Below are positions 8,647 through 16,835 of a stretch of 64,000 bases of DNA, in pieces. How positions within the stretch are numbered: position 1 is the stretch's first letter; each line of letters starts with the position of its first letter. Both the position numbers and the translations under genes were made by a program. The stretch spans positions 320,501-384,500 of the forward strand of contig CP027224.1 in NCBI GenBank assembly GCA_002973635.1, in the 5' to 3' direction. Under the pieces are notes generated by a model, which saw only the letters and a program-made list of their open reading frames with translations, searched no databases and was not told the origin of the DNA. The DNA is from Lysinibacillus sp. B2A1. GTDB lineage: Bacteria > Bacillota > Bacilli > Bacillales_A > Planococcaceae.

Positions 8647-9582
8647 ATGATTATATTTCTATTATTGATTATCGTGTTACTCATAGGAATTATTATGTTT
8701 CAATTGAAAGCAAAAAAACAACAAAGTACTACTATTAGGTACATGCATAGAAAACTGCAAGCAATCATTAACGAAGAATCAAGTGAAAAAATTTTAGTAC
8801 CAACAGCTAATCAAGAAATACAGCAGCTACTGATTGTGTTGAATGCATTGTTGGATCACAATCAAAAAGTGCTGGCAACACATCGGAAAATGGAAAGCTC
8901 TATGAAAAAGATGCTGGCGAATATTTCGCATGATCTTAAAACACCATTAACAGTTGTACTAGGCTATACTGAAATGCTACAGCTTAATCAATCGATTAGT
9001 GTGGAGGAGCGGCAGCGATTAGTAACTGGTGTCCATTCGAAGACATTGGAAGTATTAAAAATCATCCATACATTTTTTGACCTAGCAAAGTTAGAGGCTG
9101 GAGATACCGATTATCCCATGACAAAAGTCAATATAAGTGAAATATGCCGAAAAAATATATTATCATTTTACGACATGGTTACATCTATGGGGTTAGAGAT
9201 AGAGATTGCAATACCAGAGACACCAATATATGCGCTAGGTAATGAAGAGGCATTAGATAGGGCTTTGAACAATTTATTATCAAATGCTATTGCTTATGGG
9301 GCGGGTGGTAATGTGATTGGACTGGCCGTAAGAAAAGATGATACAAGCATTTATATTGATGTATGGGATAGAGGTAAGGGAATAGATGAATATCATATAG
9401 ATAATGTCTTTGAAAGAATGTATACGCTTGAGGATTCCAGAAATAAATCCTTCCAAGGCAGTGGTCTTGGCTTAACGATTACCAAACGTCTTGTAGAAAT
9501 AATGGATGGCTCTATTCAGCTCTCCAGTATTCCATACGAAAAGACAATCTTTACAATAACGTTAAAAAGAATGATGTACTAA
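8647..9582 (+). CDS. sensor histidine kinase (module 1)
   Basis: This 311-residue kinase has one N-terminal membrane segment (about residues 1-20) and almost no extracellular part, like the intramembrane-sensing kinases that work with ABC transporters. The phospho-accepting His lies in NISHDLKTPLTVVLGYTEML. The ATPase domain shows the N-box NNLLSNAIAYG, G1 DRGKGID and G2 GSGLGLTITKR. I start at ATG 8647, 4 bases after the regulator stop; an upstream in-frame start would overlap the regulator by 80 bases. The ABC genes downstream are the likely target and possibly the sensor partner. Confidence 0.92.
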   Translation: MIIFLLLIIVLLIGIIMFQLKAKKQQSTTIRYMHRKLQAIINEESSEKILVPTANQEIQQLLIVLNALLDHNQKVLATHRKMESSMKKMLANISHDLKTPLTVVLGYTEMLQLNQSISVEERQRLVTGVHSKTLEVLKIIHTFFDLAKLEAGDTDYPMTKVNISEICRKNILSFYDMVTSMGLEIEIAIPETPIYALGNEEALDRALNNLLSNAIAYGAGGNVIGLAVRKDDTSIYIDVWDRGKGIDEYHIDNVFERMYTLEDSRNKSFQGSGLGLTITKRLVEIMDGSIQLSSIPYEKTIFTITLKRMMY

Positions 9583-9634
9583 AAATAGAGGGCTTGTAGA
9601 GCTTTAAACGCTTTACAGGTCTTTCTTCTGTACT

Positions 9635-9652
9635 TAAGAAATTTGTAAGAAT
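9635..9652 (+). promoter_or_regulatory. direct-repeat site upstream of ABC operon 1
   Basis: TAAGAAA-TTTG-TAAGAAT is two heptamers with an 11-bp period, the geometry bound by OmpR-family dimers. It sits upstream of a TATAAT at 9682-9687 that precedes the ABC genes. It is a candidate site for the adjacent response regulator. Confidence 0.5.
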
Positions 9653-9681
9653 CAATTAATAAATTAGAGAGTTTCATTTTT

Positions 9682-9687
9682 TATAAT
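9682..9687 (+). promoter_or_regulatory. possible -10 element of ABC operon 1
   Basis: TATAAT lies 32 bases before the ATP-binding gene start. The -35 region is poor, consistent with an activated promoter. Confidence 0.45.
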
Positions 9688-9718
9688 GAATTTAGCTACA
9701 TTTGAGGGAGAGATTAAC

Positions 9719-10642
9719 ATGACATATATTGTGAAAACAAATCAACTTACCAAAGTGTTTGACGGAAAAGAAGTGGTTTCTGCTGTCAATATGCATGTGA
9801 GGAAGGGAGAGATTTATGGCTTTTTAGGTCCCAATGGTGCCGGAAAAACAACGGTTATGAAAATGCTAACGAACCTAACAAAGCCAACGAGCGGAGATAT
9901 TGAGATCTTTGGTGAAAAATTAACAGACCGATCATACGAAGTGCTAAAAAGGTTGGGGACGATTATTGAATATCCAATTTTCTATGAAGATTTGACAGCA
10001 AAGGAAACCCTAGAATTACACTGCGAATATATGGGCTATTATGATAAGAAAGAAATTAGTCATGTTCTCGATCTAGTGAAACTAACAAATACAGAGGAGA
10101 AGCGTGTTAAAGACTTTTCTCTAGGAATGAAACAGCGATTGGGCATTGCACGGGCTATTATTACGAAGCCGGAATTACTTATTTTAGACGAGCCGATTAA
10201 CGGACTAGATCCAGTGGGCATTAAAGAAATACGAGAGTTATTCAAAATGCTTTGTAAAGAGTATGGCATTACACTCATTGTTTCTAGCCACATCTTAGGG
10301 GAAATTGAACAGCTAGCTGATACAATAGGCGTTATTAAGAATGGAAGATTAATCACGGAAGTATCAATGGATGCTGTTAATCGTAGTCAGGTAGATTATA
10401 TTGAAGTGATTGTTAATGATGGGAAAAAGGCTGCCTTTATTATAGAAAGTACATTAAATATTACTAATTTCAAATTAATAGACGACAATTGTATTCGTAT
10501 ATATGATACGACAGCTTCACAAAAGCTACTATCTAAAACATTGATTGAACATGATATTGAAATTGAGGGGATTAGTAAAAAATCAAGCTCATTAGAGGAT
10601 TATTTCTTAAAGTTGATCAATGGAGGTGTAGTTAGTGCTTAA
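9719..10642 (+). CDS. ABC transporter ATP-binding protein, BcrA/LanF type (module 1)
   Basis: This 307-residue ATPase belongs to the ABC-2/drug-resistance branch. Walker A GFLGPNGAGKTT (about residues 37-48), the Q-loop region, signature FSLGMKQRLGIA, Walker B LLILDEP and the switch His in SSHILGE are all intact. The 90-residue C-terminal extension is typical of BcrA/LanF subunits. It pairs with the membrane protein that starts inside its 3' end. The likely job is removal of an antimicrobial peptide or bacitracin-like compound from the membrane. I start at ATG 9719 behind GAGGGAGAG; an ATG at 9686 precedes that site. Confidence 0.91.
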   Translation: MTYIVKTNQLTKVFDGKEVVSAVNMHVRKGEIYGFLGPNGAGKTTVMKMLTNLTKPTSGDIEIFGEKLTDRSYEVLKRLGTIIEYPIFYEDLTAKETLELHCEYMGYYDKKEISHVLDLVKLTNTEEKRVKDFSLGMKQRLGIARAIITKPELLILDEPINGLDPVGIKEIRELFKMLCKEYGITLIVSSHILGEIEQLADTIGVIKNGRLITEVSMDAVNRSQVDYIEVIVNDGKKAAFIIESTLNITNFKLIDDNCIRIYDTTASQKLLSKTLIEHDIEIEGISKKSSSLEDYFLKLINGGVVSA

Positions 10643-11324
10643 CTTAATGCGTCTAGAGATGAAAAAATTTCATATGGGCTCCTATATAAAACGAGCTATC
10701 ATCGCAAATTTTGTGATAATAGGGATTATGTTTATGCTTTTATTTATCACAAAAATAGAAGGAGATCCTGGCTTTGAAAATTATCAGACTGTACTTAGTC
10801 TTATAGATTCAACTGTAAGAGCGGTATTTATTATCTTTGCTAGTGCATTAATTGCCAAACTTATTATTGGAGAATTTAAATATAAAACAATCACTTTAGC
10901 ATTTATGTATCCAATAAATAGGAAGAAATTAATTGCTTCAAAGTTGGCTATTATTGTTCTTTTTACCTTTAGTGCAATTATTGTATCAAATGTTTTTGTG
11001 ACAGCGGTTTTTTGTGTCATCAGTAGTAATTTCCATTTGCTTTCAGATACCTTAACGATTTCTTTAATAATACAACGAATTCCTGTTGTTATAATGAATG
11101 CAATTGCAGCATCATGCATTGCATTAATACCATTGTACTTTGGAATGAGAAAATACTCCATTCCAATAACCATTATCTCATCTATTTTCATTGTATCAGT
11201 TGTATCATCTAATACAGGAAACTTCTCTTTAAATGATATTATTTTTATACCAATTGCTTTAGCAATTATCGGTATAAGCGTGGCCTATGCGTCGTTTCGA
11301 AAAATTGAGAAGATGGATATTTAA
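10635..11324 (+). CDS. ABC-2 type permease subunit (module 1)
   Basis: This 229-residue protein has six predicted membrane helices, starting near residue 18 (RAIIANFVIIGIMFMLLFI), with a central conserved element YKTITLAFMYPINRKKLIASKL typical of ABC-2 permeases. The GTG start overlaps the ATPase gene by 8 bases, indicating translational coupling. The last codons (FRKIEKMDI), its stop and the start of its terminator recur exactly at 19577-19649. Confidence 0.85.
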   Translation: MLNLMRLEMKKFHMGSYIKRAIIANFVIIGIMFMLLFITKIEGDPGFENYQTVLSLIDSTVRAVFIIFASALIAKLIIGEFKYKTITLAFMYPINRKKLIASKLAIIVLFTFSAIIVSNVFVTAVFCVISSNFHLLSDTLTISLIIQRIPVVIMNAIAASCIALIPLYFGMRKYSIPITIISSIFIVSVVSSNTGNFSLNDIIFIPIALAIIGISVAYASFRKIEKMDI

Positions 11325-11366
11325 GAATGACACTGAAAGTCTAGGACCACCCATAACGTAAAAGCC
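11294..11366 (+). repeat. 73-bp exact direct repeat, copy 1
   Basis: It covers the last codons of the module 1 permease, its stop and the first arm of the terminator. It is identical over 73 bases to 19577-19649, 8,283 bp downstream. The following terminators are similar but not identical (GACGCAAAAATTTTTGTGTC against GACGCAATAATCTTTGCGTC). Confidence 0.97.
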
Positions 11367-11398
11367 CGACGCAAAAATTTTTGTGTCGGGTTTTTTTT
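11362..11398 (+). terminator. terminator after ABC module 1
   Basis: AAGCCCGACGCAAAAA and TTTTTGTGTCGGGTT form a hairpin followed by a nine-base T-run. Confidence 0.9.
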
Positions 11399-11415
11399 TG
11401 TATCTTTTGAAAAGG

Positions 11416-11463
11416 GGCTGTCCGAAAAGTCGATGTAAATTGACTTTTCGGTACAGCCTTTTT
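11416..11463 (+). terminator. hairpin inside the left IS1182 end
   Basis: GGCTGT-CCGAAAAGTC pairs with GACTTTTCGG-TACAGCC (one bulged base) and is followed by TTTTT. It would stop transcription entering the element from outside, a common device that keeps transposase expression low. Confidence 0.75.
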
Positions 11464-11543
11464 CCATTTTTGTATACAAAAAAACCGCCCTCTTTTGTAA
11501 AATGAAGTTACCAGACCACATTCAACAGAAAGGACGATTTTTA

Positions 11544-13277
11544 ATGAATAACCAAATGATTACTCAAGCAGATTATAACATGCAAATGGAAATGACTCTA
11601 GAAGGAATTTCAGAGGCGGGCATCTCTCAGAAACATCCTAAACCTCTTGTGTTCCAGCCTTATACAAATCGTCAAAGTATGATGATTATTGATATCGAAT
11701 CCTATATTCCTGAGCATCATGTAGCGCGTTTGGTCGATGAAATGGTGGAATCTATTCCAGATGAATTGTTATTTTCCCATTACGTAGGTGGTGGTCGTGC
11801 CCCTTATCATCCTAAAATGTTACTGAAAGTCATTTTATATGCCTACACGCAAAAAACTTATTCTAGCCGAAGTATGAAACGAATGGTCGAAGAAAGTCTA
11901 CCCGCTATGTGGTTAGCAGGCATGCAAGAACCTGACCATCGTACCATCAATGATTTCCGTGGTGTTCGTATGCCAGCCATCATAGAGGAGGTGTTTGAAC
12001 AATTCCTCCTTCAACTGATGGAGCAAGAATTCATTGACCTTGAGCACATGTTTGTGGATGGTACGAAAATTGAAGCGAACGCCAATAAATATTCGTTTGT
12101 ATGGGGCAAAGCGATTGCCAATCACGACCAAAAGCTACGTGATAAGATCCAATCGCTGATAAAAGATGTGCGTGCTGTGACAACCCAAGAGTTACGTGAG
12201 GACAAACTAGAAGAACAACTAGCAAAGACAGTCGAACAACTAACGGAGGAAGTGCAAGCGTTAGAAGGTCAATATGAACAGACAACGGACAAAGAGGAAA
12301 GAAAACGACTTCGAATGGAGAAATCTAAACGCAAAAAACACATCCAAACGATTGAAACGGATTATCTGCCAAGACTAGCACGTTATGAAGCGCAAAGAGA
12401 AATTCTTGGTGAACGTGGTAGTTATTCGAAAACAGACCCGGATGCCACGTTTATGCGAATGAAAGATGATCATATGAAAAACGGTCAATTAAAAGCTGGG
12501 TACAATGTACAAGTGGCCACACAATATCAGTTCATTATCGGATACGAGTTATTTCAACGACCAGGAGACACACGTTGTTTCCAACCATTTATGAAACAAC
12601 TACTCGAAGCGTTACCCAAAGCGCCAATACAGGTGATAGCAGACGCGGGCTATGCGAGTGAAGAAAATTACTTATTTGCGATTGGCGAAGAAAAGGAACC
12701 ACTATTTGAATTACTGGCTCCGTATAACACGTATGTAAAGGAACAAACAAAAAAATATAAACAGGATATTTCGAAGGTGCAAAACTGGCCCTATCGCGAG
12801 GAAGAGGATGTCTTTATTTGTCCGAACAATCGGAAGGTGATATTTAAACGCTATAGTCAACGAAAAAATACCGGAGGATACGAACAAGACTACAAAATTT
12901 ATGAATGTGAGGATTGTACAGATTGTCCGTTGAAAGCGCTTTGTACAAAAGCAAAAGGCAATCGTCAAGTCCACTTGAATCCGGTCTATGAAGAAATGAA
13001 AGCAAAGGCACGAGCAGCCCTTGATGACGAACAAAAAGCAGCCCTTTATGCGAAGCGCAAAGTGGATGTCGAAACTGTGTTCGGTGACATCAAGGGCAAT
13101 CGGTCGTTTACGCGATTTTTATTGCGTGGGCTAACTAAGGTCCGAACAGAATTTGGACTCGTAGCAATCGCCCATAACCTACTTAAGGTAGCTGGCATCC
13201 GCCTCGCTAATTTAAGCCAAAAGGAAAAAGGTCGATTTGGAAAACTACTCGTTTTCCAAATCGACCTTTTTATTTAG
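11544..13277 (+). CDS. IS1182-family transposase
   Basis: This 577-residue DDE transposase is intact. The N-terminal domain (PHHVARLVDEMV-like PEHHVARLVDEMV and AYTQKTYSSRSMKRM) is that of IS1182/IS5-like enzymes. Catalytic candidates are the Asp of MFVDGTKIEANANK, the Asp of VIADAGYASEENY and the Glu of VETVFGDIKGNRSFTRFLLRG. A charged coiled-coil insertion (about residues 210-290) lies between the first two. A Cys cluster CEDCTDCPLKALC near residues 467-479 could bind zinc. ATG 11544 follows AAAGGA. The last codons and stop are built into a 21-bp terminator stem. Confidence 0.93.
   Translation: MNNQMITQADYNMQMEMTLEGISEAGISQKHPKPLVFQPYTNRQSMMIIDIESYIPEHHVARLVDEMVESIPDELLFSHYVGGGRAPYHPKMLLKVILYAYTQKTYSSRSMKRMVEESLPAMWLAGMQEPDHRTINDFRGVRMPAIIEEVFEQFLLQLMEQEFIDLEHMFVDGTKIEANANKYSFVWGKAIANHDQKLRDKIQSLIKDVRAVTTQELREDKLEEQLAKTVEQLTEEVQALEGQYEQTTDKEERKRLRMEKSKRKKHIQTIETDYLPRLARYEAQREILGERGSYSKTDPDATFMRMKDDHMKNGQLKAGYNVQVATQYQFIIGYELFQRPGDTRCFQPFMKQLLEALPKAPIQVIADAGYASEENYLFAIGEEKEPLFELLAPYNTYVKEQTKKYKQDISKVQNWPYREEEDVFICPNNRKVIFKRYSQRKNTGGYEQDYKIYECEDCTDCPLKALCTKAKGNRQVHLNPVYEEMKAKARAALDDEQKAALYAKRKVDVETVFGDIKGNRSFTRFLLRGLTKVRTEFGLVAIAHNLLKVAGIRLANLSQKEKGRFGKLLVFQIDLFI
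13225..13271. terminator. 21-bp perfect terminator stem overlapping the transposase stop region
   Basis: The arms 13225-13245 and 13251-13271 are perfectly complementary around the loop TACTC and have A5/T5 ends. They encode the transposase C-terminus (about GRFGKLLVFQIDLF). It can act in both directions and would isolate the element from downstream transcription. Confidence 0.9.
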
Positions 13278-13301
13278 GGACTTTTAGGACAGCCCCTTCT
13301 A

Positions 13302-14000
13302 AAGAGCTTCTAGCTATGGACAAGAAAAAACCCCCAGCCGTACAATGAATTCAGGTCTGGTCAACCGACTTCGTACGAAAGGGGATCCAAATGGATAATA
13401 AAAGTTTAGCACACACAACATGGAATTGTAAGTATCACATCGTCTTTGCACCAAAATATAGAAGGCAGATTATTTATGGACAAATTAAAGCAGATGTAGG
13501 TAGAATTCTTCGTCAGTTATGTGAAAGAAAAGGAGTAGAAATTATTGAAGCAACCGCCTGTCCTGATCATATTCATATGTTGGTAAGTATTCCACCAAAA
13601 TTAAGTGTTTCATCGTTTGTGGGTTATTTGAAAGGAAAAAGTAGTTTAATGATATTCGATCGACATGCGAATCTGAAATATAAATACGGAAACAGGAAGT
13701 TTTGGTGTCGCGGATATTATGTAGATACAGTAGGAAGAAACAGAAAAATCATTCAGGAATATATAAAAAATCAATTGCAAGAGGATGTTCTTGAGGATCA
13801 AATGAGCATGAAAGAATTTATTGATCCATTTACAGGAGAAGAAATAAAAGCAAAGAAGCGAAAATAATAAAACCACTTTAGTGGTAGCGTGAAAACGGAG
13901 TGCGGTTGGCGGACCTTTCAGTGTGTCTTTAGACATGGGCCAGTACCCCAGCGTTTCACGCGTAGAGCAAACCACCAGTTAGACTGGTGGTTCTGATTAG
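13302..14000 (+). mobile_element. IS200/IS605-family element (tnpA only)
   Basis: It is a Y1 transposase gene with structured flanks. The right end has AACCACCAGT-TAG-ACTGGTGGTT (13970-13992), a 10-bp stem of the kind recognised as single-stranded DNA by TnpA. A CCACTTTAGTGG hairpin follows the gene. The left boundary is approximate. It abuts the IS1182 element. Confidence 0.75.
13391..13867 (+). CDS. tnpA: IS200-type transposase TnpA (HUH, Y1)
   Basis: This 158-residue Y1 transposase cuts and joins single-stranded DNA. The HUH pair is in CPDHIHMLVSIPP, and the catalytic tyrosine lies in RNRKIIQEYIKNQ near residue 127. WNCKYHIVFAPKYRR is the usual N-terminal strand. Length fits the family (about 140-160). 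It appears complete, without an accompanying tnpB. Confidence 0.94.
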   Translation: MDNKSLAHTTWNCKYHIVFAPKYRRQIIYGQIKADVGRILRQLCERKGVEIIEATACPDHIHMLVSIPPKLSVSSFVGYLKGKSSLMIFDRHANLKYKYGNRKFWCRGYYVDTVGRNRKIIQEYIKNQLQEDVLEDQMSMKEFIDPFTGEEIKAKKRK

Positions 14001-14023
14001 CAAATATCGTTTCCTATAATAAA
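14001..14023. repeat. fragment resembling the mntH 3' end
   Basis: CAAATATCGTTTCCTATAAT plus AAA matches 19684-19706, the last codons of mntH, at 21 of 23 positions. It lies right behind the IS200 right end. A relic of a second mntH end is the simplest reading; chance cannot be excluded. Confidence 0.45.
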
Positions 14024-14071
14024 ATACACCTGTTGCAAAGGATATTAATTGTATTTTGCAAAAAAAAACAA

Positions 14072-14170
14072 CATTTTGGTATAGAACTAACGCTTCTCAG
14101 GAGGGAAATAAAGCTATTAGAATATCTTGCGAAAAATTACACAAAAAGATTTAATCCAACCCTCTGTTAG
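14072..14170 (+). pseudogene. relic of an OmpR-type regulator C-terminal domain
   Basis: A plus-strand frame reads HFGIELTLLRREIKLLEYL followed by AKNYTKRFNPTL and a stop. This has the spacing of the winged-helix entry of OmpR-type regulators (LTxxExxLLEYLA). The receiver and recognition helix are missing. It is probably debris from an earlier rearrangement between the two modules. Confidence 0.4.
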
Positions 14171-14310
14171 CGAAGCAAAATGCAGTATTCTTGGTTTCCA
14201 TATAGAGGTATGGTAGATATTATTTTTATGTTATTTAGATATTACAATTCGATGGTGTTTCACACGCTTTTTTATGGAGTGTGGTTGTTGAAAGGGTACA
14301 GATTTATAAA

Positions 14311-14339
14311 AGTTAATATCGAATTAATATAAAGTTAAG
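14311..14339 (+). promoter_or_regulatory. triple direct repeat upstream of ABC operon 2
   Basis: AGTTAAT-ATCG-AATTAAT-ATAA-AGTTAAG is three heptamers at an exact 11-bp period. TATACT at 14361-14366 follows at -10 distance, so the repeats lie just upstream of and at the -35. This is the arrangement of sites bound by OmpR-family activators such as SpaR/NisR-like regulators. Confidence 0.6.
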
Positions 14340-14385
14340 ATTGTTTTTTATTTCAATTTGTATACTGTCATTGGAGGTGCCCATA

Positions 14386-15303
14386 ATGTGCGATAACATA
14401 GTTGAAACTGTTAATTTATGCAAAAAGTATAAAACAACATATGCTGTAAAGGATTTAAATGTGCAAGTTAAGAAAGGAGAAATTTATGGATTTTTGGGAC
14501 CTAATGGTTCAGGAAAATCCACTTCTATAAAAATGTTATTAGGGTTAATAAAGGCTACATCTGGATCTGTTTCTTTATTTGGAAAACAACTAGAAAGTGA
14601 TAGAAACCAAATATTAAAAAAAGTGGGGGCTTTGGTTGAATCTCCTTCTTATTATGGTCATCTAACGGGTTATGAAAATCTTAGAATTATACAACGTATG
14701 CTTAATGTATCAGAAAAGCGAATTGAAGAAGTATTAAATATTGTTAGATTAACAAAGGCTAAAAATAAATTAGTTAAGCAATATTCTTTAGGAATGAAAC
14801 AACGACTTGGAATTGCAATAGCACTCTTAGGAAGACCTGAATTACTTATTTTGGATGAACCTACAAATGGTTTAGACCCAGCAGGCATCCATGAAATTCG
14901 TGATTTAATTAAAAGCCTACCGGATTCTGATGGAATAACAATATTAATCTCTAGTCATTTACTTAGTGAAATTGATCAAATGGCTACACAGGTAGGAATT
15001 ATTTCTGAAGGAAATCTAATTTTTCAAGATTCCATAGAAGTATTACGTAATAAGAGTGATTCACAGATTAGAGTACGTGTGAATAATGCTAGTAAAGCTA
15101 AACTTATTTTGGAAAATAAATTCGATTACAACATCCAAGTGGATAATAACAGTAATTTGATTTTAAATAAAACTGATGATAAGCATATTTCTTTGATGAA
15201 TAATATTTTAGTTGAATCTAATCTTTCGGTATACAGAATTGAAGAAGTAAAGTCTTCTCTTGAAGATGTCTTTCTTAACATTATTAAGGGGGAATATTCA
15301 TGA
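14386..15303 (+). CDS. ABC transporter ATP-binding protein, LanF/BcrA type (module 2)
   Basis: This 305-residue ATPase has Walker A GFLGPNGSGKST (about residues 38-49), signature YSLGMKQRLGIA, Walker B LLILDEPTNGLDP and the switch His in SSHLLSE. The C-terminal extension fits LanF/BcrA proteins. With two ABC-2 permeases behind it, the operon has the LanFEG layout of lantibiotic self-immunity or resistance pumps. ATG 14386 follows GGAGGTG. It is similar to the module 1 ATPase but clearly diverged, so the modules are not a recent duplication. Confidence 0.91.
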   Translation: MCDNIVETVNLCKKYKTTYAVKDLNVQVKKGEIYGFLGPNGSGKSTSIKMLLGLIKATSGSVSLFGKQLESDRNQILKKVGALVESPSYYGHLTGYENLRIIQRMLNVSEKRIEEVLNIVRLTKAKNKLVKQYSLGMKQRLGIAIALLGRPELLILDEPTNGLDPAGIHEIRDLIKSLPDSDGITILISSHLLSEIDQMATQVGIISEGNLIFQDSIEVLRNKSDSQIRVRVNNASKAKLILENKFDYNIQVDNNSNLILNKTDDKHISLMNNILVESNLSVYRIEEVKSSLEDVFLNIIKGEYS

Positions 15304-16052
15304 GAGCAATCATTATAGTCGATAGGATAAAATTTAAACGTTCGAAGTTATTATTGATTGCTACAATTTTTCCGTTATTTGTTTTTATTATGAATTTTTC
15401 GGACTTTTATTTTAGATTTGACCTTAATAGGAGTATAGCGCAAGAGTTACATACTAGTGAATGGACCTTTCTCGTTATTAGTTGTCATTGGGGTATGTTC
15501 CTAATGGTTCCCTTAAGTATTGCCATATTTGCTTCTAAAATAGCTAATATTGAGCATGAAGCGAATACTTGGAAAATATTATTTGCTTTACCTATATCAA
15601 GATATTCTATCTATTTATCAAAATTTGTTTATTTACTTTTACTTTGTGTGTTTTCAGCTACTTTTATTGTAGGGTCGATTCTTTTTATTGGTCTTTCTTT
15701 GGACTTTAATGGCCCAATACCATGGGGATTAATTTTAAAGCAAGCCTTTTACCCCTATATTGTATCTTTTCCATTAATGGCTTTTCAGCTTTGGATATCA
15801 ATGGTTTGTCAGAATCAAATGATTGCTATTTCTTTAGGGATAATATTCACACTTTCTGGATTTTTTCTTCAGAAAATAAAATGGTTATTTTGGGTATATC
15901 CAATTTGGGGGACACCTATCTTAACATCCGATAAATTTGACAAAGTAATTACTAATACAGATTTATCACTTTTTTTCATTATGAGTTTTATTGTCGGAAT
16001 ATTCTTCTTAATAAGCGGTATGATTCACTTTAGTAAGAGAGAAATGAGATAG
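15300..16052 (+). CDS. lantibiotic-immunity type ABC permease (LanE/MutE-like)
   Basis: This 250-residue protein has six predicted membrane helices. The features IEHEANTWKILFALPISRYSIYLSKF and the glycine/proline-rich loop near SLDFNGPIPWGLILKQ fit the LanE/MutE/EpiE permease family. The ATG overlaps the ATPase stop as ATGA. It probably forms a heterodimer with the next gene product. Confidence 0.85.
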   Translation: MRAIIIVDRIKFKRSKLLLIATIFPLFVFIMNFSDFYFRFDLNRSIAQELHTSEWTFLVISCHWGMFLMVPLSIAIFASKIANIEHEANTWKILFALPISRYSIYLSKFVYLLLLCVFSATFIVGSILFIGLSLDFNGPIPWGLILKQAFYPYIVSFPLMAFQLWISMVCQNQMIAISLGIIFTLSGFFLQKIKWLFWVYPIWGTPILTSDKFDKVITNTDLSLFFIMSFIVGIFFLISGMIHFSKREMR

Positions 16053-16064
16053 GATAGAGGGTGA

Positions 16065-16808
16065 ATGGGATTGATAAAGACGATGGTTTTTAATGAATAT
16101 ATGAAGTTAAGAAGACAATGGCTTTGGGCGGTATTAATAATAATCCCACTTGTTAGTTGTTTGCTAGGTTATAATAATTTTTTTACTTATCAAGATATCT
16201 TAATACAAAAGGATGATAATGAATGGACAGAAGCATGGACACAAGCATCGCTTTTTTATGGAATGATAATGTTACCTATACTATCAGGATTTTACTGTTC
16301 TCTAAGTTGTAGAAATGAAAATTCAGGAGGGGGTTGGAAGCTAATGTTGGCATTACCTCCCTCAAGGGTAATAATCTATATAGCTAAAATGATTATTATT
16401 TTATTTCTAGTGTTATTAACCCAACTGATTTTAATATCGGAATTTGTTATCACAGGTTTATTACTTGGACTCCAAGATTCTATACCGTGGTTTTTCTTAT
16501 TTAAAGTGCTAGGTCTCGGGTTTTTAGCAGTATGTGCTTTAGTAGCTATTCAACTTTGGATGGCATCACAAATTAAGAGCTTTGTTACACCGATAGCAAT
16601 AAATGTTGGGCTTACTTTAATAGCGTTTATAGCAGCAGGGTCCGAATTGGGAAATTTTTATCCTTGGGCACAGCCTACTCTTGCTATGTCTTCACCAGAT
16701 GAAATAGGAATCAGCTCTTTATTGTTCTTTTTATCTATAAATTTAGTGATATTTAGTCTAGCAACAATTTTAGGAGTAGTTACATTTGATAAAAAGGATA
16801 TTAATTAA
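16065..16808 (+). CDS. lantibiotic-immunity type ABC permease (LanG/MutG-like)
   Basis: This 247-residue protein has about six membrane helices and the LanG-like core CRNENSGGGWKLMLALPPSRVIIYIAKMIIILFLV. It lies 12 bases behind the LanE-like gene. I start at ATG 16065, with AGAGGGTG immediately upstream; the short gap leaves ATG 16083 as an alternative. Confidence 0.84.
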   Translation: MGLIKTMVFNEYMKLRRQWLWAVLIIIPLVSCLLGYNNFFTYQDILIQKDDNEWTEAWTQASLFYGMIMLPILSGFYCSLSCRNENSGGGWKLMLALPPSRVIIYIAKMIIILFLVLLTQLILISEFVITGLLLGLQDSIPWFFLFKVLGLGFLAVCALVAIQLWMASQIKSFVTPIAINVGLTLIAFIAAGSELGNFYPWAQPTLAMSSPDEIGISSLLFFLSINLVIFSLATILGVVTFDKKDIN

Positions 16809-16835
16809 AACTATTAACTTGAAAGGGGGATAAAA

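Larger units (their letters stand above)
11412..13298 (+). mobile_element. IS1182-family insertion sequence
   Basis: The ends are inverted repeats, AAGGGGCTGTCCGAAAAGTC at 11412 and its near-complement GACTTTTAGGACAGCCCCTT ending at 13298 (one mismatch over 20). Length is about 1.89 kb, as usual for the family, with one DDE transposase gene. I see no clear target duplication (flanks TGAA and CTAA do not match). It sits immediately behind the terminator of ABC module 1. Confidence 0.9.

Noticed and set aside
10784..11191. 135-codon antisense frame over the ABC permease
   Set aside because: It is a shadow of the permease gene with no ribosome site or recognisable protein.
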